Shown piece after piece: positions 8,718 through 14,480 of a stretch of 39,360 nt of DNA; position 1 is the stretch's first letter; the number at the start of each line of letters is the position of its first letter. A program made the translations under genes and the position numbers. Source of the stretch: Fluviicola sp. (GTDB lineage: Bacteria > Bacteroidota > Bacteroidia > Flavobacteriales_D > Crocinitomicaceae); assembly GCA_002733985.1 (NCBI GenBank), contig NVXP01000154.1, positions 1-39,360 on the forward strand, read 5' to 3'. The notes beneath the pieces are model-generated. The model was given only the letters and a program-made list of their open reading frames with translations. It made no database searches and was not told where the DNA came from.

Positions 8718-8979
8718 CCGCATCCCATGGTGGGCGTGGCTACTCATCGGCGGCGGCGTCGCGGTCCTAGCGTGGTTACTGGTCGCACCCGAGGCTGCAC
8801 CGGCTGGCGCTGCCCCCGTGGCGCTCAAGGCTGAACTCGCACGCCGCGCAATGGCCCGAGCGAAGCAGGCCCGGGAGAGAGCCGACGCTATCGAAGCCAG
8901 CGGCACGCCCGAGATTGACGCGGCCGGTGATGATGCGGAGAAGGCGATGGCTGACCGCTTCGCAAAGGGGGAGCTATGA
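8710..8979 (+). CDS. Membrane-anchored helical protein, spanin-like (89 aa)
   Basis: The first 25 residues (MLNRIPWWAWLLIGGGVAVLAWLLV) form one clear membrane helix. A long Ala/Glu/Arg-rich stretch (LARRAMARAKQARERADAIE) follows and should be helical and coiled. One N-terminal anchor plus an extended outside helix is the shape of an inner-membrane spanin (Rz-like) or a similar lysis accessory. The gene overlaps the previous one by eight bases and the next by ATGA, so all are translated from one mRNA. Family membership is not established, because spanins differ too much in sequence for me to be certain by eye. Confidence 0.55.
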   Translation: MLNRIPWWAWLLIGGGVAVLAWLLVAPEAAPAGAAPVALKAELARRAMARAKQARERADAIEASGTPEIDAAGDDAEKAMADRFAKGEL

Positions 8980-9233
8980 ACATCGGAGACATGGACCGGT
9001 ACGGCCCGAAAGATAGCGTCATACATATCGACTCAACCCCGGACGATGTCGAGTGGGGCACGTTCGCCATTATGATGTGCGGTCTTGCGATATATATGGC
9101 AGATGATGGGGCGCAGCGGCCCAACACCGACCACGTGCACAGGTCATGGCCCGACAATGCCAACTGCCAGCCGTGCCGAGACGCACTAGACGCGGCAGCA
9201 GCCAAGGCCCGTCGACGGCTGGTAGACGCGTGA
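8976..9233 (+). CDS. Hypothetical protein with CxxC motif (85 aa)
   Basis: The ATGA overlap with the previous gene fixes the start. The protein is acidic at the N-terminus, has a nonpolar segment TFAIMMCGLAIYMADD too short for a secure membrane helix, and later HVHRSWPDNANCQPCRDALD with CQPC and two histidines that could bind a metal. The end is an Ala/Arg helix (DAAAAKARRRLVDA). I do not recognise a family. It lies between two membrane-protein genes of the lysis cassette and shares overlaps with both, which argues that it is real. A lysis role is not demonstrated. Confidence 0.5.
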   Translation: MNIGDMDRYGPKDSVIHIDSTPDDVEWGTFAIMMCGLAIYMADDGAQRPNTDHVHRSWPDNANCQPCRDALDAAAAKARRRLVDA

Positions 9234-9478
9234 GGTCCGTACTCCTGACGATAGTCCTCGCCACAGTCGGCACCGTTCGCGACGAAGGCCACTGCCTGGA
9301 CAAGCGCGGCCTGGTCCTCACCGAGGCGGAAGCCACTGAGCTTGTCGGCCTCGCAGCTCGAGCAGGCGTCGAGTGCCCGGTTACTAAGTGCGAGTGCGAC
9401 CGGTGGACGATGGGGCTCGCGGGCGTCGGTGTCGGCCTTCTCTCGTGTGGGTCTTTTTGGATTGGGGCAGAACTGTGA
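9230..9478 (+). CDS. Small double-membrane-segment protein in the lysis region (82 aa)
   Basis: The GTG at 9230 overlaps the previous TGA (GTGA), which decides the start over upstream in-frame codons. The protein starts VRSVLLTIVLATVGTV, a signal or anchor helix, and has a central polar part with four cysteines (GHCLDK, VECPVTKCECDRW). It ends in a second nonpolar segment (TMGLAGVGVGLLSCGSFWIG). Two anchors with a Cys-bearing middle resemble a bitopic lysis protein, and single-polypeptide spanins have a lipobox plus a C-terminal helix, but no lipobox is seen here. The function is open. The overlap signature and topology make it a real gene of the lysis operon. Confidence 0.5.
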   Translation: MRSVLLTIVLATVGTVRDEGHCLDKRGLVLTEAEATELVGLAARAGVECPVTKCECDRWTMGLAGVGVGLLSCGSFWIGAEL

Positions 9479-9717
9479 GTGACATCGCGAAGATTGGGGG
9501 CTTCGCCCTAACGCTACTAACGGCGATGGTCGTTGCGGGAATGTTCATCGGCGGGAACATGAGAGACATCGAGCACAACACCCAGGCGCTCAAAGACATG
9601 AAGGATGAGAGCAGAGAGGACCGCAAAATGCTGGTCAAACTGCTAGTGCTAATGGGCAAGGTCAACGTCAAGGTCTCGCAAATTGAGAAGTCGCAAAATC
9701 GGGCCAACCAAAAGTGA
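9475..9717 (+). CDS. Membrane protein with coiled-coil tail (80 aa)
   Basis: The GTG at 9475 overlaps the previous stop by GTGA. The first 28 residues (MSDIAKIGGFALTLLTAMVVAGMFIGG) hold one membrane helix, and the rest (MRDIEHNTQALKDMKDESRE to KVNVKVSQIEKSQNRANQK) is a charged, heptad-like helix. This topology is common among phage holin-like and hemolysin-XhlA-like proteins and inner-membrane spanin subunits. It is one of five small membrane or exported proteins in a row after the endolysin, so the assignment of holin and spanin cannot be made from sequence alone. Confidence 0.55.
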   Translation: MSDIAKIGGFALTLLTAMVVAGMFIGGNMRDIEHNTQALKDMKDESREDRKMLVKLLVLMGKVNVKVSQIEKSQNRANQK

Positions 9718-9743
9718 ACTGGCGTAAGGGGTAGGCCGCCGAT

Positions 9744-9977
9744 ATGAGCGTAAGAATGATTCTCTTCTCCCTCGTCATCGTCGCCACCCTAGCCGGCCCA
9801 TCCCAGGCTGGTGCCCCTATGCCTGGCCAAGAGCCCACCGATAGAGAGCTGCTCGAAGAAGTCACGGCAGAGGCCGAGCGGCTTGCCGAAATGCTCGACA
9901 GGATTCGGCTACAGTGCGCTGACGCTGGGCTGGATTGCAGAGACGCGGGAGTCCCCGCACAACCACCGGAAGGATAG
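9744..9977 (+). CDS. Small exported helical protein with signal peptide (77 aa)
   Basis: The protein begins MSVRMILFSLVIVATLAGPSQAGA: one Arg, a hydrophobic core and a likely signal-peptidase I site after SQA. The mature part is short and acidic (TDRELLEEVTAEAERLAEML) with a predicted helix and two cysteines (LQCADAGLDC) that could pair. An exported small helix fits a periplasmic partner of the membrane proteins upstream, for example the outer component of a spanin pair, but no lipobox is present. The ribosome site is weak (AAGGGG about 14 bases upstream). Confidence 0.45.
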   Translation: MSVRMILFSLVIVATLAGPSQAGAPMPGQEPTDRELLEEVTAEAERLAEMLDRIRLQCADAGLDCRDAGVPAQPPEG

Positions 9978-9980
9978 AAT

Positions 9981-10217
9981 ATGACCTACAGTACCGCCCT
10001 CGCTGCGAAACAGTACGCGGCGGAATATCGAGGCAGCAAAGTGCTCGGCGTCACCGTAACTGGGTTCACGGACTACGACCCTGGAGTCGACGGCCCGACC
10101 GACCCGAGCCCACCGCCCGATAACCCGGACGAGTCCGACATTGAGAACTACATTTTGGACCGAGAGCGCCGGACGATGTGGGAGATTAAGAAAGCCTGGG
10201 AGGCTGGCAACCCTTAG
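9981..10217 (+). CDS. Hypothetical protein with proline/aspartate-rich linker (78 aa)
   Basis: A GGAAGG site lies just upstream of the ATG. The protein has an N-terminal helix-prone part (STALAAKQYAAEYRGSK), an acidic proline-rich middle (DPGVDGPTDPSPPPDNPD), and a C-terminal helix ending RRTMWEIKKAWEAGNP. No transmembrane segment or known motif was found. It follows the exported helical protein by four bases and is the last fair-sized gene of the lysis transcript. The family is unknown. Confidence 0.5.
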   Translation: MTYSTALAAKQYAAEYRGSKVLGVTVTGFTDYDPGVDGPTDPSPPPDNPDESDIENYILDRERRTMWEIKKAWEAGNP

Positions 10218-10294
10218 CGATCCCCGTCAGTCTTAGCCCGCCACGAAGTCTAACGCGGATAAGGGCTGCCCATTTTGAGGCGGGAGGTGAGCGA

Positions 10295-10411
10295 ATGAGT
10301 GACGAAGTCAAAGTCTTCTGCGGCAACTGCGAGCATGAGTGGCGGCAGGTCAACAGGTCGCCGTATGAATGCCCGAAGTGCGGTCCCCCCATTGGACGGG
10401 CGCTACCTTGA
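10295..10411 (+). CDS. Tiny zinc-ribbon protein (38 aa)
   Basis: This short gene begins MSDEVKVFCGNCEHEWRQ and contains two CxxC knuckles: CGNC near residue 9 and CPKC near residue 26. They are 13 residues apart, the spacing of a one-domain zinc ribbon. A strong GGGAGG ribosome site is seven bases upstream. It is the last rightward gene before the convergent block. Mini zinc ribbons are common in phages, and in many cases they bind nucleic acid or host proteins, but no target is known here. The 80 bases between it and the previous gene show no other coding signal. Confidence 0.65.
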   Translation: MSDEVKVFCGNCEHEWRQVNRSPYECPKCGPPIGRALP

Positions 10412-10465
10412 GGCCCTTCTTTCGTGCCCGCTCCCAGCAGTCTACCGAGCAGACTAAAGCCATCT

Positions 10466-10699
10466 TCAATCCCGCCATGAGAATGCCCTCGTTGTGTCAG
10501 TAGCGCGGGGCGACTGCGCGCCCTCTTGTAGCCGCACATTGTGCAGCTGTATCCATGACCTCGGCACCGAGTCGCGCATCCGCCTGGCCACATCCACGAG
10601 GCTGAAGTTGAAGTGCGGGCGCTGCGGGTGCGCTGGGTTGCACAGCGCTTGCACTTCGTCCTCGGTCAGCCCGTTATGTCGCTTCGCTGCGTAGCTCAT
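10466..10699 (-). CDS. Hypothetical protein downstream of the methyltransferase (77 aa)
   Basis: The ATG at 10699 overlaps the methyltransferase stop by ATGA and has the purine-rich AGAGGGGGG nearby, so the two genes are coupled. The protein (MSYAAKRHNGLTEDEVQALC ending TTRAFSWRD) is basic and helix-prone and contains NPAHPQRPHFNFSLVDVARRM. I do not recognise the family. As the last gene of the leftward block it may act with the modification genes. Between it and the convergent 38-residue gene lie 54 bases with no strong terminator hairpin. Confidence 0.5.
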   Translation of the reverse strand: MSYAAKRHNGLTEDEVQALCNPAHPQRPHFNFSLVDVARRMRDSVPRSWIQLHNVRLQEGAQSPRATDTTRAFSWRD

Positions 10700-11486
10700 C
10701 GCCACCCCCCTCTCTTGGTAAGTAGCCGCCATGCGAGCGCAGCCACTGCTGGAGCCTGCCCGTTACCGAGGGCCTTAAGTCGGTGTGACCTAGCGGCCAG
10801 CCCATCAGAGTCTCGACAAACTCGGGGCTGAGACTCCCAGGCTCTCGAGCCCCATCCGGCCAGCATCCTTTCCGCGCCATCATCTTGAGCCCTGGCCGTA
10901 TCGGACCCACCCGTCCCGAGCCTCCGCCGCGGTTGTAGCCTCCAGTGTCGCCGGCGGTCGGGGTGGGCAGCCACGATCCAGATTCTCTTTCGGTGGTGGG
11001 GGGCGCCAGCGTCGTCCGCTCCAAGCACTCCCCACTCCGCATCGAACCCCATTCCGGCCAGGTCTCCGAGTACGATTCCAAGCCCCCGAGAAGTGAGCAT
11101 TGGCGAGTTTTCCACGAAGACGAATCGCGGTCGTACCTCGCGAATGATGCGGGCCATCTCCACCCAGAGCCCGGACTGCTCTCCGGTGATGCCTGCGCCT
11201 TTGCCAGCGCACGAAATATCTCCGCAGGGGAACCCTCCAGACACGACGTCGACGAGTCCTCTCCACTCGGTACCGTCGAACGTTCTAACATCGTCCCATA
11301 TTGGAAACGGGTGCAAGCATCCGTCGTCCTGTCTCGCAGCCAGTACCGCAATAGGGTACGGCTCTCGCTCGACTGCGCAGACGGTTCTCCACCCGAGGAG
11401 CAAGCCCCCGAGAATCCCGCCCCCCGCGCCTGCGAAGAGAGCGAGTTCTCTAAGGCCGACCGCATCGCGTTGCTGATAATCCACAT
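10674..11486 (-). CDS. Overlapping same-strand ORF inside the methyltransferase gene (270 aa), possible dual-coded protein
   Basis: In the +1 frame relative to the methyltransferase, an ATG at 11486 opens directly on the HNH stop (TGATG), the kind of coupling used elsewhere in this phage. The 270-residue product has an odd start but from about residue 91 shows a distinct pattern: SSSWKTRQCSLLGGLESYSE near 122-141, TWPEWGSMRSGE, SWLPTPTAGD near 171-180, then SLSPEFVETLMGWPLGHTDL near 218-237. From memory this resembles a family of phage proteins with WPTPTA repeats and a LNPxWVEWLMGxPxGWTDL end that are found beside or inside C5-methyltransferase genes. My hand count of codon third positions in the shared region gives 44 of 61 GC here versus 43 of 62 in the methyltransferase frame, so neither looks like noise. 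It could also be a frameshift product or an evolutionary relic. Confidence 0.45.
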   Translation of the reverse strand: MWIISNAMRSALENSLSSQARGAGFSGACSSGGEPSAQSSESRTLLRYWLRDRTTDACTRFQYGTMLERSTVPSGEDSSTSCLEGSPAEIFRALAKAQASPESSPGSGWRWPASFARYDRDSSSWKTRQCSLLGGLESYSETWPEWGSMRSGECLERTTLAPPTTERESGSWLPTPTAGDTGGYNRGGGSGRVGPIRPGLKMMARKGCWPDGAREPGSLSPEFVETLMGWPLGHTDLRPSVTGRLQQWLRSHGGYLPREGGGDELRSEAT

Positions 11487-11517
11487 CAGACACGAGCCAC
11501 TGCCGTGTTGTGTTCAT
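10696..11517 (-). CDS. DNA (cytosine-5) methyltransferase
   Basis: This is a C5-cytosine methyltransferase, which adds a methyl group from SAM to a cytosine in phage DNA, most likely to evade host restriction. From the ATG at 11517 (273 residues) the motifs run in order: motif I LALFAGAGG near residues 25-33, motif IV GGFPCGDIS near 94-102 with catalytic Cys98, motif VI VENSP near 135-139, motif VIII HRKRIWIVA near 175-183 and motif X LKALGNGQAPAVAALAW near 247-263. The target-recognition region between VIII and X is short. The start lies 31 bases inside the HNH gene and has no strong ribosome site, whereas the 3' end overlaps the next gene by ATGA. Another same-strand frame is open through most of this gene (see the following entry). 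Confidence 0.85.
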   Translation of the reverse strand: MNTTRQWLVSDVDYQQRDAVGLRELALFAGAGGGILGGLLLGWRTVCAVEREPYPIAVLAARQDDGCLHPFPIWDDVRTFDGTEWRGLVDVVSGGFPCGDISCAGKGAGITGEQSGLWVEMARIIREVRPRFVFVENSPMLTSRGLGIVLGDLAGMGFDAEWGVLGADDAGAPHHRKRIWIVAAHPDRRRHWRLQPRRRLGTGGSDTARAQDDGAERMLAGWGSRAWESQPRVCRDSDGLAARSHRLKALGNGQAPAVAALAWRLLTKRGGWR

Positions 11518-11917
11518 GCCATTTGTGGTGGCACATCTTGCACAGCCATCGCACGTCAAGAGGCTTGTTGTAGTCGTCATGATGGGCCTGAATAGATGCG
11601 CGACCGTCCCGATACTGAATCCCAACCCCGCAGCACTCTTCACATAGAACACTGCGCACAAGAGCACCCGACGCGACAGCTTTCTCAACTAGGTTGTGCA
11701 CGGGATCGTCGGCCCTGGGGCCGCCTCTATAGAAGTGATTGTCCTTCCCGTATCGCTTCTGCGGGCGCATCACCACCCTGCGCTTCAGGACACCATGCAT
11801 ACTGTTCCTTGATACGCCGAAGTACTCAGCGATGGGCCCACACGACACCCCTCGCCGGTACATAGCAACGGCATCATCAACATTGCCCTGAGTGAGCTTC
11901 TTTAACTTGCCAGCCAC
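11486..11917 (-). CDS. HTH-HNH endonuclease (143 aa)
   Basis: I place the start at the GTG at 11917 because AGGAGG lies six bases before it. An ATG further upstream would run through the ribosome site. The product (VAGKLKKLTQ) has a resolvase-like helix-turn-helix (GPIAEYFGVSRNSMHGVLKR, about 27-46) and a C-terminal zinc-HNH module: C92xxC95, HH112-113 in QAHHDDYNKP, WLCKMCHHKWHEH with C126xxC129 and His130/131/134. This is the pattern of phage HNH homing or restriction-like nucleases. It sits directly upstream of the methyltransferase, so it could be a mobile homing gene or the nuclease partner of a modification pair. The sequence alone does not decide between them. Confidence 0.75.
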   Translation of the reverse strand: MAGKLKKLTQGNVDDAVAMYRRGVSCGPIAEYFGVSRNSMHGVLKRRVVMRPQKRYGKDNHFYRGGPRADDPVHNLVEKAVASGALVRSVLCEECCGVGIQYRDGRASIQAHHDDYNKPLDVRWLCKMCHHKWHEHNTAVARV

Positions 11918-11935
11918 TGACGGCCTCCTATAAGA

Positions 11936-11950
11936 GTACATGTCATGTAC
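11936..11950. promoter_or_regulatory. Palindrome upstream of the HNH gene
   Basis: GTACATG T CATGTAC is a perfect seven-base inverted repeat around one central base, and a KpnI-like GGTACC follows it at 11951-11956. It lies between the HNH gene (11917) and the end of the 113-residue gene (11985) in a 67-base gap, just upstream of the HNH ribosome site. Its place fits an operator or a homodimer binding site, for example autoregulation by the HTH part of the HNH protein. No clear -35/-10 pair was found on the leftward strand. Confidence 0.35.
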
Positions 11951-11984
11951 GGTACCATGCCGTGTAACCATGCGCAACACACCG

Positions 11985-12326
11985 TCACTCCCCCACCCAC
12001 TCACCCAGCAGTGCCCCAGCAAACTCCCATCGGTCACGCCCGTGCCGCCGCTTGAGCGCGAGCCCAAGCCAACTCTCCAGCGCAATCGTCAGCCACTCCA
12101 TACCGAATCCGCCCTCGAACGCCTCGTAGTCCAGCTCAGTGCACAGCTTCCACATCAGCGCATCGGACAGCGGCCCCTCGACTGCAAGGTCCGGCCGGTC
12201 CTGGTGTGTGGACTGCGCAGCAATGTACGGGTCGGGCTCCCGCCTCTTGCCGAAGGTGCTCGCCTGCGGCGGCCCGAGGTAGCCCGCACGTGGGGTGATG
12301 GGCGCGGTAAATGTGTAGATGCTCAT
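11985..12326 (-). CDS. Hypothetical protein of the leftward early operon (113 aa)
   Basis: The ATG at 12326 overlaps the previous leftward gene's stop (ATGA) and has GGAG eight bases upstream, so I use it instead of codons further upstream. The protein is MSIYTFTAPITPRAGYLGPPQ at the start, aromatic and acidic later (LDYEAFEGGFGMEWLTIALE) and ends ALLGEWVGE. No motif is recognised. It is the second gene of the leftward block that includes the HNH and methyltransferase genes. A role in host takeover or DNA modification is only guilt by association. Confidence 0.5.
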   Translation of the reverse strand: MSIYTFTAPITPRAGYLGPPQASTFGKRREPDPYIAAQSTHQDRPDLAVEGPLSDALMWKLCTELDYEAFEGGFGMEWLTIALESWLGLALKRRHGRDRWEFAGALLGEWVGE

Positions 12327-12592
12327 GGTGCAGTCTCCAGGTAGAGGACCCACGCCCAGTCGCGCAGCGCATCGGCGAACAGCTCAGCCCTGCTTAGCTT
12401 GGCTGCGAACGCAATGCCGTCAGGCCTCCCAGCCTCGGCGATTGACCGGGCGCTGAACATGTGCGCCAAAACCACAAGCTCCGAATCATCGACCGCCTCA
12501 ACATCAGCGACGTACGGCAGCCCGGACTTGGGAATGCAGATGTCCCACGCCTCTTTGGCACGCCTGACTAAACCACTGCGCAGTTTCTTCAT
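12323..12592 (-). CDS. First gene of the leftward operon, hypothetical (89 aa)
   Basis: AGGAGGT sits eight bases before the ATG at 12592, one of the best ribosome sites in the genome. The protein (MKKLRSGLVRRAKEAWDICI to LRDWAWVLYLETAP) is basic at the start and helix-prone, with no membrane or enzyme motif. It is divergent from the rightward early genes, with a 160-base control region between. Being first in the leftward transcript it is probably expressed early. The family is not recognised. Confidence 0.55.
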   Translation of the reverse strand: MKKLRSGLVRRAKEAWDICIPKSGLPYVADVEAVDDSELVVLAHMFSARSIAEAGRPDGIAFAAKLSRAELFADALRDWAWVLYLETAP

Positions 12593-12752
12593 AATCCGGC
12601 ACCTCCTTAGTGCACGCCAACGCTACCCGAATGGCTCACGGAATGTCCACAACTTAATTAAATGACGGAACATTCAATAATCATTTGACGGGACATTGGC
12701 GTACGGCTACGGTTCTGGAGTCGGCACTCAAGCCGGAACGAAACGAGACACG
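12593..12752. promoter_or_regulatory. Divergent control region with repeated GGACATT-like elements
   Basis: This 160-base gap separates leftward and rightward early genes. It is locally AT-rich and holds related elements: AATGTCC at 12642-12648 (inverse of GGACATT), TGACGGAACATT at 12663-12674 and TGACGGGACATT at 12686-12697. The last two match 11 of 12 bases and begin 23 bases apart, about two helical turns. TTAATTAA lies at 12654-12661. The last element overlaps the -35 box of the rightward promoter, so a bound protein would block it. The XRE-type protein encoded at 12941 is the obvious candidate ligand. The region would work as an early transcription switch. Confidence 0.5.
12685..12713 (+). 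promoter_or_regulatory. Rightward early promoter candidate
   Basis: TTGACG (12685-12690) and TACGGT (12708-12713) are separated by 17 bases, a normal sigma-70 spacing. The -35 is a good match and the -10 only fair. It points toward the small gene at 12753 and the XRE regulator. The -35 box is part of one of the repeated TGACGGGACATT elements, which fits repression. Confidence 0.4.
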
Positions 12753-12944
12753 ATGGACGACCTGAAAAGCCAGAGCGATTGTGTGGCCCTTCTGAATGGC
12801 TGCAAGTCTGAGACTGATTGGAACTCGCTGTGCACCAAAATCAAGCATGCGAACGGCGGGCCGTATCCCGGCTGGTGGTACCGCGCAGTCATTATGAGTG
12901 GGCTTGCCGGGAAAGTCTCCCAGGATTGGGCGGTATCGCCTTGA
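12753..12944 (+). CDS. Small hypothetical protein, first rightward early gene (63 aa)
   Basis: I use the ATG at 12753. A TTG at 12696 would start inside the promoter. The protein (MDDLKSQSDCVALLNGCKSE) has three cysteines and a WWYRAVIMSG aromatic-hydrophobic patch, with no known motif. Its stop overlaps the TTG of the XRE regulator (TTGA), which shows the two genes are coupled. It may be an antirepressor or cofactor of the regulator, but nothing in the sequence shows this. Confidence 0.45.
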   Translation: MDDLKSQSDCVALLNGCKSETDWNSLCTKIKHANGGPYPGWWYRAVIMSGLAGKVSQDWAVSP

Positions 12945-13198
12945 GCCTCAACACCCAAGCCGGGCTGGCACTACGCAGCATCCGAAAGCGCATGAACGTG
13001 ACAGCGGATGAGTTGGCTAAGGCAATGTTCATCCCATCCACCAGCCTGCGACGATTCGAGCGCGGGGACGCCAAGGTCATGGTGGTCCACATCGAGCTTG
13101 CAGCGAATCGGCTCGGCCAGACCCCCGTGGGTCTGCTCTTGGCGCTCGCCCGTGAAGTCGAGAGCATGGCGCATGCAGCGCAGAAGGTGGAGTCATGA
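12941..13198 (+). CDS. XRE-type helix-turn-helix regulator (85 aa)
   Basis: The TTG at 12941 overlaps the preceding TGA. Upstream in-frame codons would lie within the previous gene. The product is one helix-turn-helix domain: AGLALRSIRKRMNVTADELA, then MFIPSTSLRRFERGDAKVMV and IELAANRLGQTPVGLLLALA. This is the standard XRE/Cro-CI fold, small and without a catalytic or dimerisation extension. It would bind operators to control early promoters, and the GGACATT-like elements upstream are the natural candidates. In an apparently integrase-free phage it may be a lytic timer rather than a lysogeny repressor. Confidence 0.75.
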   Translation: MSLNTQAGLALRSIRKRMNVTADELAKAMFIPSTSLRRFERGDAKVMVVHIELAANRLGQTPVGLLLALAREVESMAHAAQKVES

Positions 13199-13485
13199 GC
13201 GACATAGGACCGATGGAAGCAGCCTACGACGAGCACGTGGCGCCCCTTATGACGAAGATTATCGCGGCATGCGAAGTAGCTGGCATCCCAATGCTTGCCA
13301 CGTTCTTCCTGGATGACACCTCGCAGGACCATACGGTGACGTGCACGACGCTGAAGACTCCCGCGCCTGACCATGCCGACGGGTCGCAGCACCGATCGAC
13401 CAAGAGGCTCTTGGCGTGCGCCGCCATCATAAGGCCGCGGCCTGCGTTGTTCAGTTTCGCTACCATCATGGGTGGTGAGTCATGA
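13195..13485 (+). CDS. Hypothetical protein of the early operon (96 aa)
   Basis: ATGA overlap with the regulator gene and GGAG just before ATG fix the start. The protein (MSDIGPMEAAYDEHVAPLMT) has a helix-prone first half with TKIIAACEVAGIPMLATFFL, then a polar middle ending ALFSFATIMGGES. It has no recognisable domain. It precedes the RecT-like gene by ATGA overlap. This size and position fit a small recombination-module accessory, but the role is unknown. Confidence 0.55.
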   Translation: MSDIGPMEAAYDEHVAPLMTKIIAACEVAGIPMLATFFLDDTSQDHTVTCTTLKTPAPDHADGSQHRSTKRLLACAAIIRPRPALFSFATIMGGES

Positions 13486-14480
13486 GCGACGAGATTGCAC
13501 TGTCAGGCCAGTTCGGTCGGCAGGTCGCCGAGTTGGACTTAGCACTGTCGTTCTTTCAGCGCATGGGCGACACGGGGCTATTCCCTGACGGCATCAAGAG
13601 CGCAGCCGACGCACTCATGGTGGCAGCCGCGGGCAAGCGCTTCGGCTTCGACCCGCTCGAGTCGCTGCAGAAGTTCCATGTGGTGAAGGGGCGCGTGTCG
13701 CCATCGTCCGACCTGCGGGCCGGCATCATGCTGCGCTCGCCGCTGTGCCTATACCTGCGCTGCGCGTCTGGTGCCGAAAGCTGCACGTACACAACGGCCC
13801 GGAAGACAGACCCCGACCACGAAGTCTCGTACACCTACACGAAGCAGGACGCGGAGACTGCCGGGTTGTGGGGCCGAGGCACCTGGGCGAAGCATCCGAA
13901 GGCGATGCTGAGAGCCCGCTGCGTCAGCATCATCAGCCGCATGGTGTTTCCCGACCTCTTTGCGGGGATGTACGACGCGGACGAAATCGAGAACTTCAAC
14001 ACCCGCGCACCTCAGAAGCCGCGGCCGCAGCAGCGTGCACCCGAGCCGGTTGAGGATGTCCAGGACGCGGTGTTCGTGGAGGATGCGCGCCTTGAGGCTG
14101 CGCCGCCCGAGTCAAAGGAACCCAAGCCGAAGAAGCCGTACATGGCTGAGATTGAGTTCACGCAGTGGTGCAAAACTGCTGGGCTGCTGGTCTCCGTCGT
14201 CAAGGATTGGCGCACCGAGGTAGGCAAGGGCGGCGAGTTCAACGCCTACCGATACGGGGCCATCGTCGAGAACCTGAAGCGCTCGGACGACTACCGCCGC
14301 GAGCTTACGGAGTGGGTGCCGGTCGGGGGCGCCAAGGAGCTAGCCATGGTCAACGCACTCACTGACGGCAAGTCCGGCGCGTGGCTTCAAGAGCGTGCCG
14401 AGCGTACCGGCGACGACTTTGCTGACCCGGCCGTCGCACACCAGGCGCTCAAGGATGACTACTTCGGTGCTGGCAAGTGA
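13482..14480 (+). CDS. RecT-like single-strand annealing protein (332 aa)
   Basis: The protein shows the layout of phage RecT-type annealing proteins: GKRFGFDPLESLQKFHVVKG followed by RVSPSSDLRAGIMLRSP near residues 52-85, then TYTKQDAETAGLWGRGTWAK and PKAMLRARCVSIISRMVFPD near 115-160. These proteins pair complementary single strands during phage recombination and end repair. From about residue 175 a proline/acidic linker leads to a second, less familiar C-terminal part (FTQWCKTAGLLVSVVKDWRT). The VRR-NUC nuclease encoded next would make the single-stranded substrate, so the pair forms a recombination module. The start overlaps the previous gene by ATGA. Confidence 0.75.
   Translation: MSDEIALSGQFGRQVAELDLALSFFQRMGDTGLFPDGIKSAADALMVAAAGKRFGFDPLESLQKFHVVKGRVSPSSDLRAGIMLRSPLCLYLRCASGAESCTYTTARKTDPDHEVSYTYTKQDAETAGLWGRGTWAKHPKAMLRARCVSIISRMVFPDLFAGMYDADEIENFNTRAPQKPRPQQRAPEPVEDVQDAVFVEDARLEAAPPESKEPKPKKPYMAEIEFTQWCKTAGLLVSVVKDWRTEVGKGGEFNAYRYGAIVENLKRSDDYRRELTEWVPVGGAKELAMVNALTDGKSGAWLQERAERTGDDFADPAVAHQALKDDYFGAGK

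Noticed and set aside
10412-10465. Bidirectional terminator between the convergent genes
   Set aside because: AGTCT-ACCGAGC-AGACT is a five-base stem only and no U-run follows on either strand.
10186-10593. A 135-codon leftward frame over the end of the lysis block
   Set aside because: It runs across the 38-codon zinc-ribbon gene and part of the 77-residue gene, has no ribosome site and no recognisable sequence.
13745-14053. Second same-strand frame inside the RecT-like gene
   Set aside because: It has no ribosome site, an Arg/His/Gly-rich noise composition and no family-like pattern, unlike the methyltransferase case.
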